In this document: piece by piece, positions 39,101 through 49,966 of the stretch
How the letters are laid out: each line of letters starts with the position of its first letter
Position numbering within the stretch: position 1 is the first letter of the stretch
Assembly (NCBI GenBank): GCA_030490835.1
Contig: CM059971.1
Coordinates: 69,396,224-69,460,223 of the forward strand
From: Annona cherimola
Taxonomy: Eukaryota; Streptophyta; Magnoliopsida; Magnoliales; Annonaceae
Direction: 5' to 3'
DNA length: 64,000 nucleotides
Notes under the pieces: generated by a model
What the model was told of the DNA's origin: nothing
The model's database searches: none
The model's input: the letters and a program-made list of their open reading frames with translations, nothing else
Position numbers and translations under genes: made by a program

Positions 39101-42100
39101 GCAGTGGAAATATTCATCATTTGGACTTATTAGCCGTAAAGCATCCAAAGCTGAATATCTGAACAAGCGAACATCCTGTGTCACTTTCAGATAATCAAGA
39201 AACTCCTGGTGCCAATCTTACATATACCAAAATTTTACACATCGCCAAACGTAATTTCACCTTCTCCCGCAGTTTGGACATATATATTCTTGAATTGTGT
39301 TCCTGTTGTCTAACTCATCTTTCAGTTTTTTCTTCATCCGGTGAATTCTGTACCGTACGACATCATATATCTGTCACCAATTTACTTTAGTACTTTGGCA
39401 TATTGCAATCATAGTTCTAAAACCCTCAAATATAAATACAAAAGGCAACCGTGAAAGTAAAACAGTAATGCCACATGTACTCAGATAGAGAAAAGAAATC
39501 ATAACCATATCAGTTTTTCCCATGAAAGAAAGAAGTATTTGATTGCAACGTAAACAATTTAACATCTGTCGCAAATGAACCATAGGCACCTGCTCCAACA
39601 GGTACCAGCCATTCTGGTATTACTATGTTGAATTAGGCAATTATCAACACTTAATGAAATCTTCTTCAAACGTCTAAATTTGCTAATACAAATGCCATAG
39701 ATACCAAATTGAATCTCCAAGGAAATATGAATATTTCATTTCAAGAGAAATTCGAGAGATTAGAAGGAAAGTTCATGCAAGTTTAAGATATTATGGGAGC
39801 CAACAGTGAAGATTCAATTTGGTAAAATTCCAAGATTGAGGCATGTAGAATAATGCAACAAATACTAGCAGTAACAGAAACCCTATGGACTTCAACACAC
39901 CATGTACATGATGGTTGCTGATCGATTTGAGGGGCCGGCATGATAGGGATGGAGGGCCAAGACAAAGGGAACTGACATGGAAATCTTAATAATCCTCATA
40001 GAATAAGGAAAAAAGAAGAATTCCAGAGGAGAAAGCATGTTAATAAGTAAGACTTCTCGCATGGCCTTAGAGGTTAGGAAGATAGTAGCTGAAGGAAACT
40101 GGAAAGGGTTTAGACTAGAGGAGACAGGATCAGGTGATGTCGAGAGAGAAGCCTGATGACAACCATTTCTCTAGGCACAATGATGAAAACCGGCAGAGGA
40201 GGAAGAGAGAAGATAGGCAAAGGTTCAACAAACCTCGTTAGGCCCTACGCAGTAGAAACAATAAAAAGACAAAGGTTGAGGTGAAGTTAGAGTGGGAGAG
40301 GTTCAGATAAGAACAATGGCAAGGTAATCTGAAGGTTAATGATGAGTCAAAAGTAGCAGGTTCTGAGAAGTACCATCTGAAAGGCAAAGGGAGACAAAGT
40401 AAGCAATCCAAGACAAGATCAGGTGGAAGAAGAAACCTCATCACAGCATACGAAGCACAATGACGTCCATGCACATGACAACCAATGCAGCAATGAAGAC
40501 TAAAACCCACAAAAATGATCAAGCTCACATCATGATCATCCTGGAAGTGTTTCTGATAGCCAAGTGGTGTACAAGGAGAGACAAGGACAGTGCAAGGAAA
40601 GCATCTTAAATGCAAGAATCAAAATTAAAAATAAAAAATAGAAAAGATCTACTAAGGAAAACCTGAGCATAATCTAAACAACAGTAAGAATGTGTATGCA
40701 GCTTCATCTTTTCTTCACCATCCTTCACGCTTTGTTGACCATCACCAGTGGCGGCTATTGCAGCACTGAACACCTTTGCCCCTTTAGCCGTCTGTTGTGA
40801 AATGATAATCAAGTAAAAAGATTGAAGCACATTGACAATATAGGAGGAAGGAGAGGAAAGCATCATGATTGCACCAAATTGTCAAAGGTAATACCCAAAT
40901 AAAAAATTTACATGAAGACGAAAGCAATGTCAGAGTGGATTTTGGAATGCTCTAATATTCTCATGCAAGACTTTTGGCTGTAGAGTATAGATACAGCATC
41001 AATTTTGGCCATATATACAAAGTCCACTAGTCATTTTTGTTCAGTTGCTCTTTTCACTGCATACCTGAGTTTTTAGATATCACTTGACAAACTATAATAA
41101 TGACGTTGACTAAGTTAAATTTTTTTATGAACTTTCATATTAAAACAATTAAAGTAGTGAGAATTTCTTATTGATCTAAGAATATGGGAGCTTTGAAATG
41201 GGTCTGAACCTCTCCCACTCTTTCAGCTAGGTTGTTTACTATTGACATGCATCACCAACTCTAGCAAAGCAAAAGAGGATGCCTGAAAATTTTGGAGCGT
41301 GGCTGACATTTACAATTTTGGAGTACAGTTGAGGTACCCATTGTAAACTCAAGGATGGATTTTTCCAAGTTAGAAAGAAGATCGAGAACAGAAGAACAAC
41401 AATACACCAGACGAATAAATATTTTGCACATTTTAATGAAATTTAGATATTAAATTAAATTTGGAAAGTGGATGCATGCGTCAAGTAATCAAAACAAATA
41501 TTAACTCCATAGATAGTTTACGTTAGTGCTTAATGTTTGCTTGTTTTGTCTGCCGTTTTCTTTTGAATCTGAGATCCAATAGAATAAATTTTGGATCTGT
41601 TCAATTGTTGCAAATTTCAAGGATTTGGAATTTTAGATATTGAATTACCTTTTAGGAAAGTGCATGCTTGCATCAAGTGATCAAAACAAAATATTAAATT
41701 CATAAATAGTTTATGTTAGTGTTTAATGTTTTATTTGTTTTGTCTGCAGTTTTCTTTTGAATCTGAGTTCATATACAATAGATTTTGGGTTTGTTCTATT
41801 GTTGCAGATTTTTAAGGATGTTTTATTTTGAATTTTAGATATTGAACTATTTTTTGGAAAGTGGATGCATGCATCAAGTGATCAAAACAAATGTTAACTT
41901 CATAAATAGTTCATGTTAGTGTTTAATGTTTATTTGTCTTGTCTGCAGTTTTCTTTTGAATCTGAGTTCCTATAGAGAAGGTAGCATGTATTAGACTTTT
42001 AAAGGCATTATGAAGCAGTTTACAAATTGAGTTGAGAATACAATTCTTTTCCTATGTTCCTCGGTACTCTCACCTCTCAATCAGCTACACCTCCCCTACC

Positions 42101-45100
42101 TCAACCCCACAACCCCACCTCTAAATCAGCTACACCGTTAATCCATGCAAAATGACATAAATACCATCCAATATTTTTTTTTAAAAAAAACCTAAATTTG
42201 TATCAAAGGTGAAGATGTTATTGAAGCCTCTAATAATGAAATAAAAAAAGCCTAATAGTCAAGTTTAAAATGTAAAAAAATATTTCTTTTTTAAATATCG
42301 AAGGGTATTTTCGTCATTTTGTATGGATTAACGGTGGTTTTTAACGCCGTTATGGGGTAAAGTTTAACATGTAAAGAAACCAAAGTTTTCAGGGTTTAAA
42401 ATGCAAAATATCTCACAATTTGTAAGCATGTGCATGAGGATCAAGTCTGATATTGTCTACATCAAGGTGTGCCACAAAAAATGAAGTCCATGAGACTGGA
42501 ATCTAGGCAAGGGTTCAAAGTGGATAGCATAGATTGGCTAAGATTCAAATATAATGCGTTCGTCAAGGGGAGCCAAACTAATGGAGTCTATGGGTATGAC
42601 ATCTAGTAAGTTTTTCATGGTGGATGATAAGGATTGAATATGATGCTGCCATCAACATGAGTAATGCAAGGTAAACTCTATAAGGAGTGGTACTTAGGCA
42701 AACATTTATGATGAATGGTGAGGATTAAGTTATGAATCAGGTCTGGATCAAGCTACAAAGGGTCCAATAGCATCAAGTTGCATTGGATTAAGTTACACCA
42801 TGCATAGACCAAGGTTTCATTGGATCAAGTTGTATCACGCACTTAATAGGGTTGCCTTGGATCAATAGACAGACTAAGTTTTCAATCAAGTTTGCATCAT
42901 GTTTTGGATTATGTTTCACATCTTATAATAAATCATGTTTGGTCAACTATCCCTCATCAATTTGTGCTCAAAATTGGAATCATGTTTTATACATAAAATG
43001 TATTTTTATGGAAATTATAAATAAAATCATATTATATTTAGACCATAAGTGCATTACTAACTTATTAGACAATGATAACAATCACAAGATGGCTATCTTG
43101 CAAAGAATTTGAGCACCTCATACAATTATTTCAGAATATGCACGATTTAAAGTGAATGAGAAAGGATGCAGTTGCAAGTCTAAAGGGGGATCAAGAAAAG
43201 AAATATCTGATTCAGATGATTCAGTTCAAGAGATTAATTTAGTTAGGAATGGAAGAAAGATGGAAAAATTCTTCATTATTCAGATGTATCTGGATAAGAA
43301 TTTAATATATGGCATCTCCCACTTTATTTTATGAAATCAGTGACTGTTGCTTAGTTTATTTGCATGTTAAAAGTAAAAGATCTTGTGTATGCATGATGAT
43401 CTCAATCCCTTCTGCATGGCCGAGTTGGGTTGTTACAACTTTACACAGCTTCACCCCTTCATTCAGATCACACCAACATCATTTTACAGCACAAGAGTAC
43501 CATTTCCAGACTTAGTGAGTTTCATGCTACCTCAGCAAAATGAAGGAATTTCACGAACATTTATGACACAGATTTCGGAAGAAAAGTTTCAACAAACAGA
43601 TTCGAATCTTTTAGAGGTGTACGCCAGCCAAACTCTTTCAAGGTGAGTTCTCCTAAGTCGATAAGAATGTACGGGGATCATGCTTGGAAGTTTTCCAAAT
43701 ACACTACAATAATTGAGAATAGGGCATGAGATGAGGAATTGAAAGTTGAAAAACAATTTTGAAAAATAAAAATTTGTTATATCAAAAGTGGATTGATATA
43801 TTTTTTTAGATTTGGTTTGGAAGTATTGTAAACAATGCCAGGCCTCTGATCGACCAACAACAAGGAAAAGCTCTTGCATACTCTTCTCAACTCTTTGACT
43901 TCTCTAGTCTCCCCTTTCTTCCCATTTCTACCTTCCCATGCTTTACTAATATGTCTACTAATCCATCCCTACCCCACCCCCCCCAACCGAAAAAAAAAGA
44001 AGACAAAACGGGGGAAAAAAATGTAAGTGTATAATGCTTCCGTTCCTGGTCAAGTGATTATTGAAGATCTAACCTCCCTCCGATGATCCCTTGTAACAAG
44101 CTTCTCTTCTTCAAAAAATCTTAAAGTACGACGAAGTTGTTTCAAGTGCAGCTTCAAATCTTTTGCAAGATCTTCCTCTCTGACCCACTGTCGCCTGAAC
44201 CATTAAAATCAATAAGGCATAAGAAGTTATTGAAAAATGTTGAAAGGGGGAATATAGATAAGAGAGATGTGAAGCAAAGCACGCCATTGCAATTTAAACT
44301 CCTTCCAATACGCCTTTTAATGGATTTGACATCTTAACTACCTAACTTACTTCTATTATTAACTCAACATTCCAATCATTTTTCACATCCTTTTGTACAA
44401 CTTCCCTATCTATTTTATTTTTTTTCTCTTTACTCTTCATAATTGCCCCTGTAATATCAAATCAATCTCACTTTTTCAGACATTTTTTCTGCACTTTTTT
44501 TTTTTTTTTTACCTCTTCATAAACGGACCCAATAGTTTTCTAGGAAGTTTTAAGATTAGAGGAAAAGTGAACCACAAAAAAATATCATTTGCTTAAAGAT
44601 GCACATGATTTATCCAGACCTTCGCAAAGGGGGAAAAACACACACACACACACACACAGCATCTCATCCTTCAAGATACTAACCATTCACGACAGTCACA
44701 TGTATCATATTTGACCTTAAATCAGAATAGAGCAATTCTATGGCAATAGAAAATCAACCCGAACAAGTCGATACTAAGAGAGACATCTCCTCCTCCATCT
44801 TAAAACAAGGTGGAGCATTGGAAAAAGAGAGAACAAAAGAACAAAAAGGAAAGGGGCAACAAAATTAAGGAAAAGAAGCGGTCACCTTGTAAGAGCATCA
44901 AGGATCACCACAGCCATTCCTCTATTATCACTCCTCCCAGTCTTAGGTTGGTTATCCCCCTTCATAGTTATGTCATCGTAAAATGCACGAGCCACAAGTT
45001 TCACCAACCTAATCAAAATCCAAACATTAAATTTAATGATGCAGACATAAAATCCATTTTAGTAATCGAAATGAATAGTTAAAACAAGAAGAGCAAAACT

Positions 45101-45141
45101 CTAATCTTGAGAAAATACTTGTTGAATGGCTCTGCACTCAT
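24142..45141 (-). CDS. GTF2E1: General transcription factor IIE alpha subunit (TFIIE large subunit), ten exons
   Basis: TFIIE alpha acts in the nucleus with TFIIE beta in the RNA polymerase II pre-initiation complex, where it recruits and stimulates TFIIH. Coding exons, 5' to 3' on the minus strand: 45119-45141, 44886-45008, 44074-44194, 40663-40791, 39261-39370, 38975-39158, 31644-31844, 29915-30148, 25111-25327, 24142-24236. These sum to 1437 nt (478 aa plus TGA); all introns are GT-AG and phases agree. Residues 3-130 form the TFE/IIE-alpha winged-helix region (KLVKLVARAFYDD, MAVVILDALTRRQWVREEDL). A C4 zinc ribbon has cysteines at 163, 166, 188 and 191 (CPNC...HCEKC), the spacing known from the human protein. 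Next come a basic helical stretch, the QLKPLVDQLARVKDL and LQAWEARA blocks, a charged linker, and an acidic tail ending DEDDIDWEEG. The start is the MSAEPFNKL methionine. Introns reach 7.1 kb and contain MITEs and tandem duplications. No lesion was seen, so it should be functional. Confidence 0.95.
24302..24562. repeat. (GA)n and (CA)n microsatellites in TFIIE alpha intron 9
   Basis: An impure GAGAGA run lies at about 24309-24334, and an uninterrupted CA run at about 24540-24561, with scattered CACACA and ACGCACAC words between (24460-24510). They lie 70-320 bp inside the last intron of the TFIIE alpha gene. Confidence 0.9.
24640..25070. mobile_element. MITE family B copy in TFIIE alpha intron 9
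   Basis: Shows CAACTGGTTATATTATTTAA, ATCATGTACAAATTATGAAA, TTTTAGATAGTTTAGGTTTG, CTTTAAAACTGATATACAAA and CAGATGGGGCCCATAAATA, all in family order. The right end stops about 40 bp before exon 9. It is about 430 bp long. Confidence 0.55.
25421..25457 (-). other. Possible cryptic 37-nt exon in TFIIE alpha intron 8
   Basis: On the minus strand CCTCCTAG precedes GTGGGAGGCAGC and GAAG precedes GTACCT, so the block is bordered by a fair acceptor and donor. One frame reads VGGSLYDDDDYE, acidic like this protein's tail. At 37 nt its inclusion between exons 8 and 9 would shift the frame and bring an early stop, so if spliced it would act as a poison exon. It may equally be chance; no transcript evidence is available. 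Confidence 0.2.
25640..26090. mobile_element. MITE family B, near-complete copy in TFIIE alpha intron 8
   Basis: A well preserved copy: ACATCATTTGTTTAGCTAAG, TTCATCCAAATCAAATATGT, TTTAGATGGTTTAGATGTTG, TTACTTTAAAATTGATATTT, TTTTATTACGTTAATTTTAC and AATACAATAGATGAATTGGA in order. The first and last thirds are inverted relative to each other. Non-coding. Confidence 0.65.
27660..27960. mobile_element. MITE family B, partial copy in reverse orientation
   Basis: The family core appears as its complement: TTTTAAAGACG, CAACATCTAAATCGTCTAAA, ATCATTACTATGTGGATAGA, then GGATGAAACTTGGTCTCTTA and AATACAATAGATGAAATG. It lies in intron 8 of TFIIE alpha. The left part is truncated. Confidence 0.55.
28200..28535. 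repeat. Tandem duplication, period 167 bp
   Basis: AACAGATCCTCCATTT begins a unit at about 28209 and again at 28376. Both continue through a GAATATT..T.CT...TCTTAAAGATAAT block, then a GAGGAAGAAT.CTC block, then AAGAAGGAAAGAGAATA. The copies differ at many sites, so the duplication is old. It is inside intron 8 of TFIIE alpha. Confidence 0.8.
28794..28888. repeat. Short direct repeat, 32 bp, spaced 63 bp apart
   Basis: The same 32-bp block, which includes ACAATCTAAACCAATTTACC, occurs at 28794-28825 and at 28857-28888 without a difference I can see. Confidence 0.85.
33030..33211. repeat. Recent 91-bp tandem duplication in TFIIE alpha intron 6
   Basis: CAGATAACTAGATAAAGCTT starts at 33032 and again at 33123. 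The two 91-bp units are almost identical (one visible difference, TTCATTAACG versus TTCATTCACG), implying a recent duplication. No coding content. Confidence 0.93.
33560..33800 (+). mobile_element. Candidate tRNA-derived SINE
   Basis: TGTTCGAATCCCC at about 33593 matches the RNA polymerase III box B consensus (GGTTCGANTCC) closely, and a GC-richer body follows (GGGGGCATGTGG, GTGGGCTCCCCCGTTG). The stretch ends with CTCCAATAAAAAAAATAC, an A-rich tail. A box A candidate upstream is weak and no target duplication was found. It is in intron 6 of TFIIE alpha, antisense to the gene. Confidence 0.35.
34354..34575. repeat. Tandem duplication, period about 113 bp
   Basis: ATGTTAAATTGGATTT starts at 34354 and 34467. 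Both units continue through ATCATTCAAATAG.TCCAAAC and then a GGTCATGCTCATGCCACCAT block. The second unit carries small deletions. Confidence 0.9.
34930..35300. mobile_element. MITE family B copy with terminal nested hairpins
   Basis: Bordered on the left by (TA)n(GA)n. The left end holds a perfect 24-bp palindrome (34960-34983, ACTGCACTAT mirrored by ATAGTGCAGT). The right end holds a second hairpin whose arms ACAGTGCATG (35260-35269) and CATGCACTGT (35289-35298) are exact complements. Between them is the family core (TTTTAGATGGTTTAGATGTT, AATACAATGGGTGG, ATGATCATGTGGGGCCCAC). Same layout as 50286-50658. Confidence 0.7.
38543..38815 (-). mobile_element. Tourist-like MITE family A, well preserved
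   Basis: Terminal inverted repeats GGGTGTGTTTG at the left and CAAACATACCC at the right match except for one position; the element is 273 bp. The interior is the reverse complement of the copy at 49967-50257 (GTTGTATAAATAGTTGTATA, AAATGATTAAAAATAGGGTA, GATTGAAAAGTTTTAGC). The flanking trinucleotides are not an exact TTA pair, so the target duplication has decayed. It lies in intron 6 of TFIIE alpha. Confidence 0.7.
41444..41985. repeat. Three imperfect tandem units of about 195-200 bp in TFIIE alpha intron 3
   Basis: GGAAAGTG.ATGCATG.(A)TCAAGT.ATCAAAAC recurs at about 41462, 41654 and 41856. Each is followed by TTAATGTTT..TTGT.TTGTCTGC.GTTTTCTTTTGAATCTGAG. The first two units also share a TTTTGG.T.TGTTC.ATTGTTGCA segment. 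The third unit is shorter at its end. Confidence 0.9.
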
Positions 45142-45229
45142 GGTGAGAAATTAATAGCTAGACCTCCACGGTAAAAACTGCAGTGCCAAGAACCCAGACT
45201 TGCATGATAGATATTCCTGCAGGGATACC
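45142..45229 (-). other. TFIIE alpha 5' UTR segment after a 3' splice site
   Basis: Directly upstream of the TFIIE alpha ATG the minus strand reads CCTTTAACAG before GGTATCCCTGC, a reasonable acceptor at 45230-45233. If it is used, the 88 nt at 45142-45229 are leader sequence joined to a more distant first exon. The segment contains one upstream ATG (in ATCATGCAAGTC), which weakens but does not exclude this reading. Confidence 0.45.
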
Positions 45230-45474
45230 CTGTTAAAGGATAAAGTGATCAGCATGATGAAATAAAATACATAACTAGAAAAGAAACAGCCAATTTATGC
45301 TCTCAATAACAGAAGCATATATCCTTTTCTGCTTTGGACATTTATAATACACAACTAGAAAATAAACAGTGTGATAATATTGGCATATATTCTTTTCTGC
45401 TTTGGCCATTTACCAAGAAGGTTCCACTTCTAGATAACTGGTTACATAAAAGCGAATTCATGAAACTTCCTGGA

Positions 45475-45800
45475 TGGGACCCGTGCTGATGTCAAATCAA
45501 TAATACAACAAATCACATTGTTTAACATCATTTGTTTTATCGCAGTGCCGAAGATCACTTAAATCAGTCTTTGAGGTTCATACCTGCTTAGAAATATATA
45601 ACCATGAATAGATTATGAAAAACACAGATCCATACACGTACATTAGAATGTCATAATAAGTTATAGAATCGTCCATCTACATAAAAAGAATTTATGTATT
45701 GAATTAACAGCTTTGAAATCGGTACATTAATAAAAAAAGTTTATCATTTTGATTTTACACTTTAAACATAGAAGGCCATGCAATCGTTTGGGTGGGACGT
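45475..45800. repeat. MITE family B copy
   Basis: Contains ACATTGTTTAACATCATTTG, AACCATGAATAGATTATGAA, CATAATAAGTTATAGAATCG and a TTTGAAATCGGTACATTAAT block, the family order with drift. The right end is lost near a T-rich run at about 45800. Confidence 0.5.
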
Positions 45801-47032
45801 TTTTTTTCCCTTTTATGTTATAAAGCTCTGAACCTACCCTTAGTGGCTTGTATTGGATGTAGATCCTCGGTGAAATTCATTATTCATTTGTTTTGACACT
45901 TAAAATTGATGTAAGCATGTCCAATAGGCATGATTAGGTTAGAGTATGATGTTAGTTTGCATTGATTGCATGCTGTTGTAATTTTCGCCTGTTTAATTGA
46001 TTTCTTAGTAGCAAAGAACTTGAATCATGAAAATAATAAATTTTGAGTCTTTGATGTTATTTGGTACATGTTAATGGCAATAAATTACACTTGCTTGGAT
46101 GGTTCTGGAGTGGAAATCAAATTGGGAGTTGAGGTTAGGGACTTGAGAGTATGTTAGGTGAAAAAATTTTGAAAACGAATTTTAGCTTACTTTAAAAGCT
46201 CGTTATGATCTGTATTCCTGGAGTTATGAGATGTATAATGCAGCACAAAAGCATCTTCGAGTCTAAAATACAATGCCACAAACAATTTGTCAATCTGAGT
46301 TTTCCACGAAAGTTATAACTGAAATGCTGTAGATATGGAAAGTCATCAGAAAATTTTGCAGCAATGATGTGACCTAAAATGCATGTCATATGCTGTGATT
46401 TTGGATATTTGAACTGAAATTTTTAGTAGTAAATTTTAAAGTCAGGAATACAACTCAAAAAGAATCAAGTCAATCTGAGCTTTGTAAAGTTATACTTAAG
46501 ATAGTCAATGTATTTCAAGTTGTCTAGTGTCATGCGGTGATGTTTAAGAATTATGAAAATTTACTTAAATCTCTCTTTCTTCCCAAAATGCCGCATCGTC
46601 CATTTCTAACATTCTAAAACTTGAAAGAGAGGAAAACAAATGGAAAATCTTAGGGGAGAGCCTTTACTTGTAATTTAGAGGCTTAAGAGCTGGAGATCTT
46701 AGTAGAGCACCTTCCTAGAAGCTCATATATTGCAAGGACTGAGGCATAGAGGCAGGTTCTTTGTTGAATCTTCTAAGACAAGTAGCCTTTTTCCATTTTA
46801 TCATAGATTCATGTTGTTTAATGTTGTGTGGTTAAATAAAATATGTGGTTTATTTTGGAGTAATGGAAAATCTCCAAAAATTAGATTTGTGGAATTTGGC
46901 AATTTGGGGTTGTTGTTGAACAACATTGTTTAGTAGTAGTTGTGGATGATTCTGGGAGTATTTTAGCAATGTTTATTGAAGATTTGGAATGAAGATGCAA
47001 AACACTGTTACACCACAAATTTTTTAAGTCAA

Positions 47033-47290
47033 GGGTGTGTTTGGCTAGCAATAAAATTTTTCACTTTCCTGACTATCCTAATTTTTAATCATTTTTTCAC
47101 ATATTCTCATACAACTATCATACTTTTCAATCATTTTTACGCAACTACCAAACAACTAACATATCTATTTTAACTTTATTTTCTTTACTCTTCATCATTA
47201 CCTCTATCATTTCATATCATTTTCTCTTATTTCAAAAACTTTTACACTAAATTTTTTTTCAAAAGTTTTATTACTTCCCAAACACAACGC
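47033..47290 (+). mobile_element. Tourist-like MITE family A
   Basis: The left terminus GGGTGTGTTTGGC and right terminus CCAAACACAACGC are inverted. The interior matches the complete copy at 49967-50257 (TTTTTAATCATTTTTTCACA, TTCAATCATTTTTACGCAAC). About 257 bp; target duplication not clear. Confidence 0.7.
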
Positions 47291-47585
47291 AAATTGCAAG
47301 ATTTAGTTGCAAGTAGTGGTAGGCCAATGTATAAGTCGTTGATAATTACGAGATGATAATTTGATGTTGCAAGGTGTCGGATGATATTTGATGATTTTGG
47401 TTTTTAGCCAAACTTGCTGGTAGGAGGGTGTTTTAGGCACTACCTTGTTTTGTTGATATTGCATTCATGTCGCGCATGCCAATTTATTGTAGATGTAGTA
47501 TTTTCTTGCATTCATGTATCGCATGGGTGCTCATAGCAGTGTAGCATGTTGTGGTGTGATTGCTTGTATGGCCTTCTAGCACATT

Positions 47586-48330
47586 TTATGAGGATGGAAG
47601 GTGGACAGTGCCTTGTGCACATTGAGGGTTGACCAACTCATGGCCATTTTAGTGCTCGTTTTGTTCGAGGCATGTATCTCTCTCTAGGCGCGTTCAAGAG
47701 ACCAAACACATGTACAGCTGAAGGTAGCTAGCTAGTAGACTCTCTGCTAGCGCTTGCCTTCAAGACCGTTCACAAGGAAGTACTAAAACTAACAGTATTT
47801 TTTTTTTAAAAATGACTATTATACATTATTATATGCGTATTGGAGATAGGATGTGGAATGAAGCTGACAATATGAGATGACGCATTCATGCTTCCTTTAT
47901 TTCTAACCAAAATGATCTGAAATACTTTAGTAGGTTGCTTTAGTACGTTTATATTACTTTATGAGGATGGAAGGTGGACAGTGCCTTGTGCACATTGAGG
48001 GTTGACCACCTCATGGCCATTTTAGTGCTCGTTTTGTTTGAGGCATGTATCTCTCTCTAGGAGCGTTCAAGAGACCAAACACATGTACAGCTGAAGGTAG
48101 CTAGCTAGTAGACTCTCTGCTAGCGCTTGCCTTCAAGACTGTTGACAAGGAAGTACTAAAACTAACAGTATTTTTTTTCAAAAAAAATGACTATTATACA
48201 TTATTATATGCGTATTGGAGATAGGATGTGGAATGAAGTTGACAATATGTGATGACACATTCATGCTTGCTTTATTTCTAACCAAAATTATCTGAAATGC
48301 TTTAGTAGGTTTATACTACTTGTTGACCTT
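47586..48330. repeat. 373-bp tandem duplication
   Basis: Unit 1 begins at about 47586 (TTATGAGGATGGAAGGTGGA) and unit 2 at about 47959 with the same words. They stay in register through GAAGGTAGCTAGCTAGTAGA, an AGTACTAAAACTAACAGTAT block and a TATGCGTATTGGAGATAGGA block. Only scattered differences exist (a few substitutions and a poly-T length change), so the duplication is fairly recent. No coding frame is preserved. Confidence 0.93.
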
Positions 48331-49019
48331 TCAAGCTTATTTTATGGTTTTATCGTGCATTAAAAGATAGTAGGCTATTATCAGAAAAAAAAAAAAAAAA
48401 AAAAGATAGTAGGCGAACCAAATGGGTCCAATAACTAATGGAGCTCGAGGAGGAGCTCATGGTGGTCGTAGCGGTAGCCTTGAGGGCTCCAAGTTCAAAG
48501 ATGTTAGCAACTGAGATAGAGAGATTTTGTGATGCTGATATGCATGCTTATTTCTCTCTCTCATGTACACTTTGGAACTTACATGGGACGATCTACATAT
48601 TTAGTTGCTGTTAACGCATGGTCACATACAAGTAATAAAAGTTGTCTTGAGCTGGCAATATATGGTATTTAGACAATGATGTATGATTGTATATGCACAG
48701 CTTATGTTTTGTCCTCTGATATTCTACGTATGCATCTTTGTTGTTGTCATCATTTACCATTGCTGGAATGTCGTGTACTAACCTACTGTGTAAATCTACT
48801 ATAAATACGATCTTAGGTAGACTGTCCCATTGCAAAAATAGGACATCACAACCCCAATGAGAAATGTTACCATGTGTATGTAACCATGACCAAGGCATTG
48901 GCAAACAAATGTACATTTTGACACACAAATAAACTGGATTGCAAAATTTTCACTATGCAAGCTTTGGCATTCAGCAAATCCAAGGGAAAATGGAGTTGTG
49001 AAAGTCAAAGGGCATTAAA

Positions 49020-49200
49020 TCCATTAACCACCGAACTACCCTATTTTTTCTATTTTTTAATCATTCTAATATCTTTCCATACAACTACTCTATCTATTCT
49101 CACTTTATTTTAACTTTACCCTTATCATTCACATCATCAACTTAATTTTCAGAATCCATCCCATTCCATTCTCACCAATTACCAATTCCCAAATGCTATC
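49020..49200 (+). mobile_element. Family A MITE fragment
   Basis: CTATTTTTTAATCATTCTAA, CCATACAACTACTCTATCTA and a TCTCACTTTATTTTAAC block follow the family interior, and it ends AATTCCCAAATGC. The left terminus is missing. Confidence 0.4.
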
Positions 49201-49966
49201 AAAACATGCTTGGATTGTTGCTACACCAAGGATCACAAAAATAAGAAGGAAAATTCAGAAATTGGGAAACTTCCACATTTAGCAAAAAACATGAATTAAA
49301 GCTTCTTTATATTGTTTTCATGATTAAAAAAAGCTTTCGTATCCATGAGAGCATTCATCTCATGAGCTCATTATCCTTCCAAGAGGAAAATCCTAAGGGA
49401 AGAACCATTCAAACCCACTAAATTAACATAGATGAGACAAAGCACAAACAATAGTATTTGTCATGGCTACTCAATTTCTCATTAAGGTATTTTTAGCTTC
49501 CTCGAATATCAAGATGACTATTTTTCAAAATTGTCTCATATCATAGATAATCTCTCCAAAAGTGAAAGATGGTATCAAAATTCCATCGAGCAAAGGAGCA
49601 CCATTAGGTCAGTCATTGTCAACAAAGATCCATGGCAACCTAAAGGCGTGACAATGAGAAGGAAATGTGACTAGCTAGATATTCAAGGTAGATTTTTTTT
49701 TCCAATTCTTAAATCTAAAAATAGTTATCATTTTAATTTAAACATTATAGCAACAATGGACAATCAAATTATGAGTACTAGGAGGTACAATCAGTACATC
49801 ATCAATTGTCATGAATGAGTCTTTCCCATACTCATTTTCTTTGTCAAATAATTTATCAATGAAATCTATCGATCTGGTAATTTTGGTGGGTTTTCTTTCT
49901 TTTAGTTGAGATTCCCTTTTGATTGCTTAAAGACATGTCCCACCAAGAAAGACATGTATAGTGTTA

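Noticed and set aside
40238..40615. 125-codon minus-strand frame in TFIIE alpha intron 4
   Set aside because: On the gene's own strand but lacks a family motif, is C/F/L-rich, and the flanking exons splice cleanly without it.
48385..48418. Poly(A) run flanked by AAAAGATAGTAGGC on both sides, as a retroposed element with target duplication
   Set aside because: Only about 10 bp plus the A run lie between the two copies, leaving no room for an inserted body; replication slippage is simpler.
48438..48614. 58-codon plus-strand frame (M-E-L-E-E-E...) as a gene
   Set aside because: Short, no recognised motif, and no splice context supporting extension.
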